Source of the DNA: Desulfobacteraceae bacterium
GTDB taxonomy: Bacteria; Desulfobacterota; Desulfobacteria; Desulfobacterales; Desulfosalsimonadaceae
Assembly: GCA_003597945.1 (NCBI GenBank)
Contig: QZJS01000075.1
Coordinates: 1-64,000, forward strand
Direction: 5' to 3'
Length of the DNA stretch: 64,000 bases
Of the stretch, positions 49,001 to 58,136 are shown in pieces. Both the position numbers and the translations under genes were made by a program. Numbering within the stretch: the first letter of the stretch is position 1; each line of letters begins with the position of its first letter. The notes beneath the pieces are model-generated. The model did not search any database, was not told the origin of the DNA, and saw only the letters and a program-made list of their open reading frames with translations.

Positions 49001-50690
49001 GTGCTGCAAGCTCAAAGATGTCGGCAAACTCGGGCAGCCGTCGACGATATTCATCATGGTTTTCAAATCCATGCATCGCAACCGCGGCCTTGTTCCAGTG
49101 GAACAAATGACCATCCATCGTGGCGACCACAAGGCCTTCCGTCAGGTTTTCCAAAATCGTTTGCAGTTGGGCCTCGCTGTGCCTCAAGGCTTTCTCAACG
49201 CTTTTTATCTCAGTGATATCCCTGGCCACATGCACGCTGCCGATGATCTTCCCCTTATCATCGACCAAGGGGGTGGTGCTGATAAGAAAATGCCCCCCGA
49301 GACACTCCTCATAAAGTTCAATGGAATGCTGAACCCCATCGGCAATGGTCATGGTATGGGGACAATACGCAGGCGGCGCGTCAGTACCATGTACGGCTTG
49401 ATAGCAGGGAAGGCCCACGCACTGCTCAGGCCGGCGTCCCAGCCGATCGGCCATGGCCTTGTTGGCTCGCACCACCCGGTGCCGATTGTCTAAAATGGCT
49501 ATCAGATCCGGAACGGTGTCAAATGTTTTTTCCCACTCCTTCTTGGCCCGGCTGACGGCTTCCTGATGATTTTTACGCTCGGTGACATCCAGGAACATGA
49601 CCCCGAATCGGCCCGGCTCGGTTTGATATGCGTAAACCTCGAACCAACGGTTTAATTGGCCGGAAAATGACTCAAAATGATCCGGCTCTCCCGTGAGGGC
49701 CACATGGCCGAACCGATCGATCCAGACCTGTTCGGTATCGGGCATGATTTCCAATACGGTTTTACCCAAAACCGTTTCGGCCTTTAATCCGGTGAGACGC
49801 TCAAATGCCGGGTTGATTTCTAGAAAACGGTAATCGCGCGGGTTGCCGCCGACGTCACAAATTACTTCGTGGACCGCAAACCCCTCGTTCATCGTCATAA
49901 AAAGTCCGTGATACCTTGCTTCACTTTCAGCCAACATAGCGGTCCGTTCGGCGACTCGATCCTCCAGCGTTTGCTTGGAATCGAGCAAGGCGGCCTCGTA
50001 TTCTTTCAATTCCGTAATATCGATCCCCATCTCCAGGATCAGAGACGAGCCGTCCGCATCGGTAAAGGGATAGTCATAGATATCGTAATTTCTTCCGTCC
50101 GGCCCGAGCCATTCCCATCGATGGGGCCGACCGGTTTTTAATACCGTATAAGTGTCGCAAATCTCACAGGGTTCGGTCCGGCCAAACAAGTACTCGTAGC
50201 AGCGCATGCCGGAGGCTTCGCCGAAACGTTCGCGGAAAAACCGGTTGGCAAACGGCACATGATAATCCGGCGTGAGGAGGATTACATAAACCGGCAGGGT
50301 CTCAAGGACGTCATAGAGCCGCTTGCGTTCTTTCCGAACGGCATCTTCGGCCCACATGCGCAGAGATATTTCCTCCTCCAGCCTTTGATTGGATTGAGCC
50401 AGTTCTTTATTAGCCGAGCTTAATTGTTCGTTGGCGGATCTCAATTCTTCATTGACCACCGCATGTTCCTCGGTGATATTCCGAATCATGTCATCGGCAT
50501 GCTTTAAATCTTCGACGGTTTTCCGAAGCTTCTTTTGGGCGGCGGCAAGCTCTTTTTTGAGACGACGAACATCGCTGTCTTTATCGGATTTTTCGGATGA
50601 TGCTGGGGGGGAAGGGGATTTTTTGGGGTTTGATTTATCGCCTGTTTTATCGGTATCGGGTTTTTTGCGGCTTTTGGTTATCTTGTTCAT
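46026..50690 (-). CDS. 1554-aa multi-PAS/GAF sensor histidine kinase
   Basis: Coiled-coil N-term; repeated PAS/PAC, GAF segments; [23 protein letters not shown] H-box; [56 protein letters not shown]-type ATPase. Confidence 0.95.
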   Translation of the reverse strand: [1554 protein letters not shown]

Positions 50691-50894
50691 TGATCACCCA
50701 CAATGCAAATAAACGCTGGATTGCGCTTCCGGGGGTTGCACAGGCGGTATAAATTAAAACAAGTATTTAAATTTTTTGTTATATACCCGTTATCTACTTA
50801 TATGTCAAGATAGCAAGCATTTCCCATTTCTTTCTATCCGGCGCCAGGAGAAAACATACTTTAATCCGCGTCTGGAAAAGTAATGCCGGGTCTC

Positions 50895-51989
50895 TTAAAC
50901 CCTGCACGACAACACCGGCCAGATCGCTTGAACTTCCGTGCCTTTCGTTTTCGCCGAAGAGATTAAGAAGCTGCCGCCGGAATTGCCGACCCGCTCTTTC
51001 ATACTCATCAGTCCCATCCCGCTGAAACAATCTTTTTCAGGCCTTTTGCCGGAAATATCAAACCCGCGGCCGTTATCGCGTATGGTAAGTATTATTTTAT
51101 CATCGGTTTTTTCAAACACCAGTTTTACTTTATCGGCCCCGCTGTGTTTGGCCACATTGGTGAAAGCCTCCTGCATCACTCTGAATATGACCACTTTTAA
51201 CGGTTCGGGGACTTCCTTCTCGGAGATTTTCAAATCGGCATCGATGGAAATATTTGAATATGATTGCGGGAAATTTCGGCAATACCACTTAATGGCTATG
51301 ACAACTCCAAGATCGTCTAGAACGGACGGACGCAGATTATGGCAGATCCTCCGGGTTTCATCTATCGTTTGTTGAACAATATCAGTCAGATTTTTAAATT
51401 GATGATCAATGTCGAAATTTTCTTTTCTTTTTTTTAAATCGGTCATCTGTTTTTGAATTTCGAATTTAACCGCCGCCAGATTTGAACCGATGCTGTCATG
51501 CAGTTCCGTTGCAATCCGTTTTCGTTCATCTTCCTGTGTGTTAATTAATTTTATGGAAAGTTGCCTGAGTCGTTTTTCCGATTCCCGCAGCAATTCCATG
51601 GTAAAAAATTTCTGTATGGAATAGCGGATAACCCGCTCAAGGAGTTGCGGCGTTATCATTTCTTTTTCCAGATAATCCGCCGCCCCTTCTTTCATGGCCT
51701 GCACATCGATGTCATGATCGCCATGCCCGGTCAGAAGGATGAAGGGTTTTTCCATAGCATTTTCTTTCAATGCCTGGAGCAGCTCAATCCCCGTGCCTTC
51801 GCCCAGCAGATAATCGACGATGTAAATATCATACAGGCTCTTCCTTGCCTCAACAAGGGCATGTTGAAAGTTGTTTACCCATGTCAGCTCAATGCGAAGA
51901 TGCTTTACTTCCGAAACCACATCGCGGAAAAGGACATAATCGTCCTCATCGTCTTCCACCAGAAGAACTCTTACCGAATCTTTATTCAT
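50895..51989 (-). CDS. receiver domain + HisKA_3/HATPase (NarX-type) histidine kinase
   Basis: VRVLLVEDDEDDYVLFRDVV; ERKRIATELHDSIGSNLAAVKFEIQ; VMQEAFTNVAKHSGADKV; likely start MNKDSVRV at 51989. Confidence 0.92.
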   Translation of the reverse strand: MNKDSVRVLLVEDDEDDYVLFRDVVSEVKHLRIELTWVNNFQHALVEARKSLYDIYIVDYLLGEGTGIELLQALKENAMEKPFILLTGHGDHDIDVQAMKEGAADYLEKEMITPQLLERVIRYSIQKFFTMELLRESEKRLRQLSIKLINTQEDERKRIATELHDSIGSNLAAVKFEIQKQMTDLKKRKENFDIDHQFKNLTDIVQQTIDETRRICHNLRPSVLDDLGVVIAIKWYCRNFPQSYSNISIDADLKISEKEVPEPLKVVIFRVMQEAFTNVAKHSGADKVKLVFEKTDDKIILTIRDNGRGFDISGKRPEKDCFSGMGLMSMKERVGNSGGSFLISSAKTKGTEVQAIWPVLSCRV

Positions 51990-52276
51990 AATTTTTCCCG
52001 ATCCAAGGAATTGGTGGGCACTACGTTCAGGATGCGGCTTTTTTGCGGACAACTCGGGAAAATGCCGCAATGCCGCTTCACGGCTTTTGCCATCCCCGTT
52101 AATAGTTATATACTCGAAACTTCAGGATTGAAAGTACTTAATTTATATTGACAAGGACGAGGTACGGCCCTGTTTGCCAGGTAGAAAATGGTTTGTGGAA
52201 TGATGTGCGGAAATTTCTAAAATGGATGAATCGGGTGGAAAACATGGTGAGTAATAACTGTTCGGTGAAAAGCGAT

Positions 52277-52334
52277 GGGAAGATGCATACCGGGCAGGGG
52301 CAGTACCTCCTTTGCCTTGGGAATGCATCTTCCC
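52277..52334. repeat. Perfect 12-bp inverted repeat in intergenic region
   Basis: GGGAAGATGCAT (52277-52288) / ATGCATCTTCCC (52323-52334). Confidence 0.75.
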
Positions 52335-52380
52335 TATTTCCTAATTTCCTATAAAAAACGAATTTTAAACCAAAATCGTT

Positions 52381-53427
52381 TCACTCCTTAATCAGCAACT
52401 CCCCGGTTTGCTCTTTTTGGAGCTGCTTGAAGAATTCTTCAGGGGTAAGCTGCAATGTCGACATTGCCCGGACCTGGGCCTCCCTTGCCGCGGTTCCGGT
52501 TTCGATTCTGAGTTTTCTGATCTCATTAAACATTTCGCCCATCAGTCTTTCGGCCGGGACCGGGGTATTGAGGGCAATCATCTTCTGCTCGATCGGTTGC
52601 GCTTGTCCGCTGCCGTTCAAGGTGAATTGCAGAAATCCCATGCTCACGCCGTTACGTGCCGGATGAAGCATATCCGTTTCGCTTTGTTGCGGCCCATGAT
52701 CGGCGCATCCGGCAAGACGGGCGCCGGGACAGATCGCAAAATCAATGCCTTTTACGGCATCCACCAGCGCGGTGGTTTCATCAAGGTCGCACTGGGAAAG
52801 AAGAACGATCACGTCCGCTTCTTTTTTGAGGGCCGGAATTAGTGCATCCAATGCTTCCTTCGGCGGAAGGATTTTAAGATTTTCCGAATATTTCGGATCG
52901 GCTATATTTTTCAGACCATCTGCGGGCATCACGCCCACGATGCCCACTTTTACATTCCCCAAATTCGTGAGCACATATGGTTTCCAGAGTGGCTCTTGCC
53001 CGTCCTTTAAGACCAGATTTGAAGAGAGCAGCGGGAAACGCATCCCCGTGGTGACTTCCCCGAGAAAATCCGCGCCGGCGTAAAGCTCGCTGCCGCCCAG
53101 GTTCATGGCCGTATACCCCATCTGGTCCATTCCCCTGACCATGTATCTTGCGGTCAGCCGAAAATCCTTATCAACTACCGAAAACGCCCCACCGGATTCC
53201 AGAAGAAGCAGCGGACCGTTTTCGTTCCGAATCTTTTCCACCATATGCGCGTGCCGGGCAAGACCGCCCGCTGTTTTGCCGCCTCACTGGGGAATGGGAT
53301 TGATTTTGCCTTCGATATTTCCCGTGTAAAGAAGCGTCAGCGGACGGGCGTCTTCCGCCAGGCCGCTTAACGGTGAAAACAACATAGCGGCTGTAATACA
53401 AATTGTAAAAATAATTAATTTTTTCAA
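52381..53427 (-). CDS. UshA-like metallophosphatase-type selenoprotein; in-frame UGA at 53284-53286 read as Sec
   Basis: TTG start at 53427 after AAGGAG; LKKLIIFTICITAAMLFSPLSGLAEDARPLTLLYTGNIEGKINPIPQ-U-GGKTAGGLARHAHMVEKIRNENGPLLLLESGG continues in the same frame across TGA; hairpin CGGGC-GGUCUU-GCCCG starts 14 nt after UGA. Confidence 0.82.
53255..53270 (-). promoter_or_regulatory. Putative bacterial SECIS hairpin (UshA-like gene)
   Basis: CGGGC-GGUCUU-GCCCG, apical loop starts 19 nt after UGA and contains GGU. Confidence 0.75.
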
Positions 53428-53431
53428 GTTA

Positions 53432-53647
53432 TTACTCCTTACCCTCACACTTGTCATCGTTAATGCCACACATACCACATTGTGGCAAATTGAACTTCAC
53501 AATTACGAAATTATCCGATTCTGTCAATACATAATTTGCGACCCAATCATTTACAAAATGGAAAAGAGTGGATTCGTCCGTCAGTCTTTTAAAAGATGAA
53601 ATACTGGAAGAAGGCATCTTTTCAGCAAGGGATAGAACCCTAATCAA
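53432..53647 (-). CDS. small hypothetical protein with C-terminal CxxC
   Basis: 71 aa, ends NLPQCGMCGINDDKCEGKE; overlaps upstream gene by 4 nt and ends 4 nt before the next start (translational coupling geometry). Confidence 0.55.
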   Translation of the reverse strand: MIRVLSLAEKMPSSSISSFKRLTDESTLFHFVNDWVANYVLTESDNFVIVKFNLPQCGMCGINDDKCEGKE

Positions 53648-54543
53648 GGCGTTTGGTATTTGTTTTTTAATCCTTCCAGTGTTTCAATATAGCTTTTCTT
53701 AAATGCCAGCCCCTGCTGGGAGCGGACATCATTGAGGGCGATATCGAGATGGGGCCGGATATCGATGCCGTGGGTATTTAAGCCCTGATCATTGGCCATA
53801 TCCAGGATCTGTAAACTGTAAAAAACGGCCAGGATGCGGATTTTCGAGTTACGCCGCGCGAGATAACTTTTGCCGCCCAGGGTTTCCAGGAAATAGGCCG
53901 CATAATCATAGAGCACCGCTTTGTCCGGTGCAGGGGGCAGATCGTCAGCAGGCGCATCCCCGTTGACCCATGTCATGGCATCGGCCAGCACCGGCTCGAA
54001 AACATCGGCCTCTTCCCGCAAAATGGCGGCGATCATCCGCACAGGCTCTTTTCCCAAAACCCGGTAAAAATGAGCCAGGTTGCGCAGCAGAATCTCCAGA
54101 TCTTGTTTCTCGTTTGCGATAAACGGCGGATTTTCGGCCAGCCTGTCTATGGCATCTTCAAGCAGCACCCGGGTGCTGGTTTCCTCAAGATACGGCTGAA
54201 GATAATCCCGGCCGTCCAGATAAGTCAAAAAAGAAGAAAACCGACGGGCCGCGTCCCGATGCCGAGTTTCGGGATCATCGGCCGGCGGCAGGGCAACGGA
54301 TTCACCCAGTGCCTCGGCCAGCCGTTGCTCGGAAACCGTATCTTCCTGGAGCAACGCAACTTCATCCTGCTTTTCCTCGAGTTTTTCATGCAATAGTTGA
54401 ACCTGATATTCATGTTCCCTGCGTTCCCGCTCCACCGCCACGCTCATCTGGTCGGCATGCCACTGCTGGACGCGCATTACTCCCACATAAGAAATAACGG
54501 CCAAGCCGATCAAAGCAACGACAATGGCGACTAAACGTCTCAT
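53644..54543 (-). CDS. hypothetical protein with N-terminal TM helix and coiled coil
   Basis: LVAIVVALIGLAVISYVGVM TM; QVQLLHEKLEEKQDEVALLQED coiled coil; operonic with neighbours. Confidence 0.7.
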   Translation of the reverse strand: MRRLVAIVVALIGLAVISYVGVMRVQQWHADQMSVAVERERREHEYQVQLLHEKLEEKQDEVALLQEDTVSEQRLAEALGESVALPPADDPETRHRDAARRFSSFLTYLDGRDYLQPYLEETSTRVLLEDAIDRLAENPPFIANEKQDLEILLRNLAHFYRVLGKEPVRMIAAILREEADVFEPVLADAMTWVNGDAPADDLPPAPDKAVLYDYAAYFLETLGGKSYLARRNSKIRILAVFYSLQILDMANDQGLNTHGIDIRPHLDIALNDVRSQQGLAFKKSYIETLEGLKNKYQTP

Positions 54544-54544
54544 A

Positions 54545-55576
54545 TCATTCTCCTTTACTGATCCACTTTTCCCGCAAACGTTCGGACAGCGCCTTCACCA
54601 TGGCAAATCCTTTTTCCACGGTTTTTTCAATATCCAGGTTAACCAGACAGCAGGTGGCGGGCGAAATCAGGCTCTGGGCCAGAAGCTGCCGGCGGTCGAT
54701 GCCGCTGTCGGTGAGCCGCTTCCAGACGTCTTCGATAAGGGTCATCAGGGAAGCGATATTTTCCTTTTCATGAGGCTCGGCATTGGTGGGCACGATCCCC
54801 CAGCACAGGATGCCGCCCCGGTCCAGAAACCGCCGGATGGATTTCAGATAAGCGGGAAAAACATCGACATTGGTGTAGATATCCATGGACAAAATATCGA
54901 GATCCAGGTTCAGCAGAAAATCCCAGTCCGGATTGCCGCATAAGTGAACCCCCCGGGGCCGTTCGATCATGGCGAAAAAGGATTCCATATCCGCGCGCGC
55001 CTTGGCGTCGCCGTAACCGGACATGGCGGAAAACAGAAATTGCAGGCCGGGTTCGTCGATATACATGAAGGCATTGGAATTTATTTTTTTCAGCCGCTCC
55101 AACTGGACATTGACCCGCCGGGCCATGAACTCGAACATGAACGGCCGCACCGTGTCGTCAAACAGGATGGGCCGCTCATCCTGGTCGAGCACATTGAATC
55201 CGAAACTGACGGGACCTTCCAACTGCCCCCGGATGGCGGGCCGATCTGAAAGATCGAGCTCAAGGAATCGGTGATACACCGCCGAAAAATCCGGGCTGAT
55301 ATCAAAAATCTCCGGCGAATCAAAACGGGCCAGCACATCTTCGAGTTCTTCCATGAATTTGTCCATGGAAAATCTTAAGGTCCGTTTTTCCATATTTAAT
55401 ACGATGCCCGGAAAGTGCTCGGCAGCCTGGACATACATGTCCTCGTGATAATTGAGCCGGGGAAGCTGGGGCCAGAAGGGGATATCCATGGTCAGGGCCA
55501 CATCCAGGGCCCGTTTGACATCCGTGTGCGGCATCACGGCCATGGCCGTGGTCAACAGATTTCCAGGGATCGGCAC
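54545..55576 (-). CDS. UROD/MetE-like superfamily protein
   Basis: Barrel-like sequence, FMYIDEPGLQFLFSAMSGYGDAKARADM, VHLCGNPDWDFLLNLDLDILSMDIY, GGILCWGIVPTNAE. Confidence 0.7.
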   Translation of the reverse strand: MPIPGNLLTTAMAVMPHTDVKRALDVALTMDIPFWPQLPRLNYHEDMYVQAAEHFPGIVLNMEKRTLRFSMDKFMEELEDVLARFDSPEIFDISPDFSAVYHRFLELDLSDRPAIRGQLEGPVSFGFNVLDQDERPILFDDTVRPFMFEFMARRVNVQLERLKKINSNAFMYIDEPGLQFLFSAMSGYGDAKARADMESFFAMIERPRGVHLCGNPDWDFLLNLDLDILSMDIYTNVDVFPAYLKSIRRFLDRGGILCWGIVPTNAEPHEKENIASLMTLIEDVWKRLTDSGIDRRQLLAQSLISPATCCLVNLDIEKTVEKGFAMVKALSERLREKWISKGE

Positions 55577-55713
55577 AATGCCTCCTTATGCATGGAAAAA
55601 GGGCTGACATCCAATACAATAACGGCCCTATCCTGCTACATCCGGACGTATTTGTCAAACAGCCGTTCCATGGAGTAACGCATGATGCGAAAGATTACTG
55701 ATGTGGCCTTGTC

Positions 55714-56040
55714 TCAGCCCACGTCATCAAAAAACAATTCCTTCGACCCCCCCCGGTCGGTATCATATAAATCAATGACCGATTCGGCAATTTTGGCCGC
55801 GGTGGGAGCCATGGGAAACAGCCCATCGGTGCGCAATGCCGACACCAGAGCGCCCTTGCCGTCGGAAATGGCTTTGGCGATGGCGGCGCCGTCATATTTT
55901 TCCTCAAATACAAAAAAATAATCATCGGGCCGCAGGACGGGGGTTTTAATGTTTTGCAGGTTTTTATCAATGACGGCATATTCCCTGATGGTGAGGATGT
56001 TTCCGGCGGCACTGCGGATAATCTGGTATTTCCGGCGCAT
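55714..56040 (-). CDS. hypothetical protein
   Basis: 108-aa ORF MRRKYQIIRSAAGNILTIREYAVIDKN; no recognised family. Confidence 0.5.
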   Translation of the reverse strand: MRRKYQIIRSAAGNILTIREYAVIDKNLQNIKTPVLRPDDYFFVFEEKYDGAAIAKAISDGKGALVSALRTDGLFPMAPTAAKIAESVIDLYDTDRGGSKELFFDDVG

Positions 56041-56445
56041 GGGTTTTCTCCTGTTGATCCGGTTTACGGATTGAACCGGGAATCGGTCCCTTTGCCCTTT
56101 TGCTCAGACGGCGGCGGCGTGCTGCTTTCGGGATAACCCGGACCGGCCATATAAAACCGGTTTAACGGCAAACCCGGGTTATACAATCCTGTTGGCGGAT
56201 GATTCGGCCTTGAGGGAGATAGGTGCGTGGGAATCTGAAATTGATCCGTTCCCGATTTCCCGTACGGGGGCAGGCTGAACGATCATATTTCTATTGAGTA
56301 TAGCGGAACTTTAAAAAAAGTCAATAGATTATAATCAGACTGTATTAAGCGGAAAAACCGACCGGGGTTGCGGCATATAAATTGCCCGTTTGGTTGAGTA
56401 CCATCCAGGCCCCCAATCAGCGGGACAAAAAAGACCGGATTTCGG

Positions 56446-57645
56446 TCATTGGATCACGTCTTTTTTTTTAACGGACGCCGCTTCCCTGTTTGCGCGCGCC
56501 TTGATCCGGTCATTATACCAGACGGCAACCGCCGGGGCCCGGCCGAACAGGTAAACGCCGATAAAGGCCGTGATCACAATATAAATACCGCTGAAGATCC
56601 GCAACTGCGGGATGGCCAGACTGGCGATGATGGCGGAAAACTCGCCCCGCTGCACCATGGAAAACCCGGCCCGGCACGAGACCTTGGGACTCAGCCCGAA
56701 CAGGCGGCTTCCCGCATAGGCCGACACGATTTTCCCGACAACGGCCCATGCAACCAGCGCCGTCATCATTGGGATAAAGGGCACGCCCTCGCCGAAACTC
56801 ATGGTGGTGCCGAACCAGAAGAAAAAAAACGGCAGAGTCAGGTCCCGGATCGGCAGGATCAGATGTTCCAGCTCCGAAGACCTTCCGGTTTCCGACAGCA
56901 TGACCCCGGCCAGAAACGCTCCCAGAATCTCCGACAGCCCCAGGGAAATGGCAATGCCCGCATACGCCAGGGCGACGCCCACGGTCAGGAGGGGCATGAA
57001 ATCCTGCTGGATGTATCTGGAAACAAACTGGTTGAGCCGCTTGAATCCATAATGACCCATGAGAATGGCGCCGGCCACCAGCAGGATAATTTTAACCATA
57101 AGCAGGCCCATAAATGCGGGGGAAATCGCTTCCCCGTCGCTTACGCCGGCAATAAACGACACCAGGACCGGGGCCACCAGGTCTTCAAAAATCAGCAGGG
57201 CCAGGATAAATTCGGCCTCGGGATTGGCCAGACGTTTGTTTTCTTCCAGCATCTTGGCGGAGATGGACGAACTGGTGGCATAGGCCACGGACCCGATAAT
57301 AAACGATGGGATAAGCCCCAGGCCGAACATCCACGCTATGGCCATGGCCCCGCCGAGATTAAACAGCACGTCTAACAGCCCGGCCGGCCAGATTTTCCGG
57401 GAAATATCGACCATCCGGGCCAGGGGAAATTCCAGGCCCAGGATGAAAAACAGCAAAACGATGCCGATTTCGGCCACCGTGTGGATGGCCTCGATATCAT
57501 GGAAAAACGTCGATACGGCCGTCCCCAGGACGATATAAACAAGGACCGACGGCAGCCTGAATTTCCGGGAAGTGAAGCTGACCAGAAAAAAGGCGCACAG
57601 AATCAACCCGGCGAACAACAGAAATGGAAGATTTAAAGTTTGCAC
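56446..57645 (-). CDS. Kef-type/CPA2 cation:proton antiporter membrane subunit
   Basis: ~12 TM; VLFFILGLEFPLARM, SLGLSEILGAFLAGVMLSET, FFFWFGTTMSF. Confidence 0.92.
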   Translation of the reverse strand: MQTLNLPFLLFAGLILCAFFLVSFTSRKFRLPSVLVYIVLGTAVSTFFHDIEAIHTVAEIGIVLLFFILGLEFPLARMVDISRKIWPAGLLDVLFNLGGAMAIAWMFGLGLIPSFIIGSVAYATSSSISAKMLEENKRLANPEAEFILALLIFEDLVAPVLVSFIAGVSDGEAISPAFMGLLMVKIILLVAGAILMGHYGFKRLNQFVSRYIQQDFMPLLTVGVALAYAGIAISLGLSEILGAFLAGVMLSETGRSSELEHLILPIRDLTLPFFFFWFGTTMSFGEGVPFIPMMTALVAWAVVGKIVSAYAGSRLFGLSPKVSCRAGFSMVQRGEFSAIIASLAIPQLRIFSGIYIVITAFIGVYLFGRAPAVAVWYNDRIKARANREAASVKKKDVIQ

Positions 57646-58115
57646 ATGCTGTCCAGGCTTTTGGTCTGGTCCCGGTTGCCGATGGCCATGAGCACGTCCC
57701 CGGGAAGGATCACCTCGTTGATGTCGGGACTGCCGATCATTGTGTTGCCCCGCTGGATCCCGATGATGGTTGAACCGGTCCGTGAACGGATCTGGCTGTC
57801 GATGATCTTCTTATTGGCGATGCAACTGTCGGGCTCCACCCGGATCCATTCCAGGCGGATGTTTTTCAAGAAGAACTCCACCCGCTCATCGGTGACCGGC
57901 TGGTAATCCACCCCCAGCAGGATGGTGCCGAGCTGCCGGGACTCCTCGTCGGTCAGGGTGATGGTAAAATCCGGATCATCCTCGTCATCCGGGCTGAAAT
58001 GATAAATCTCCCGGTTGCCGTTGTGATGCAGGATGACGGTGACCTGGTCCTCGTTGGCGGTTTTAAAGGTATAGCGCTTGCCGATGCCCGGCAGGTCGCT
58101 GGTCTTGATCTGCAT
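57633..58115 (-). CDS. TrkA-C (RCK_C) domain protein
   Basis: NKKIIDSQIRSRTGSTIIGIQRGNTMIGSPDINEVILPGDVLMAIGNRDQ; overlaps antiporter gene. Confidence 0.85.
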   Translation of the reverse strand: MQIKTSDLPGIGKRYTFKTANEDQVTVILHHNGNREIYHFSPDDEDDPDFTITLTDEESRQLGTILLGVDYQPVTDERVEFFLKNIRLEWIRVEPDSCIANKKIIDSQIRSRTGSTIIGIQRGNTMIGSPDINEVILPGDVLMAIGNRDQTKSLDSMCKL

Positions 58116-58136
58116 GTGTGATCTCCTGGGTGTGTT

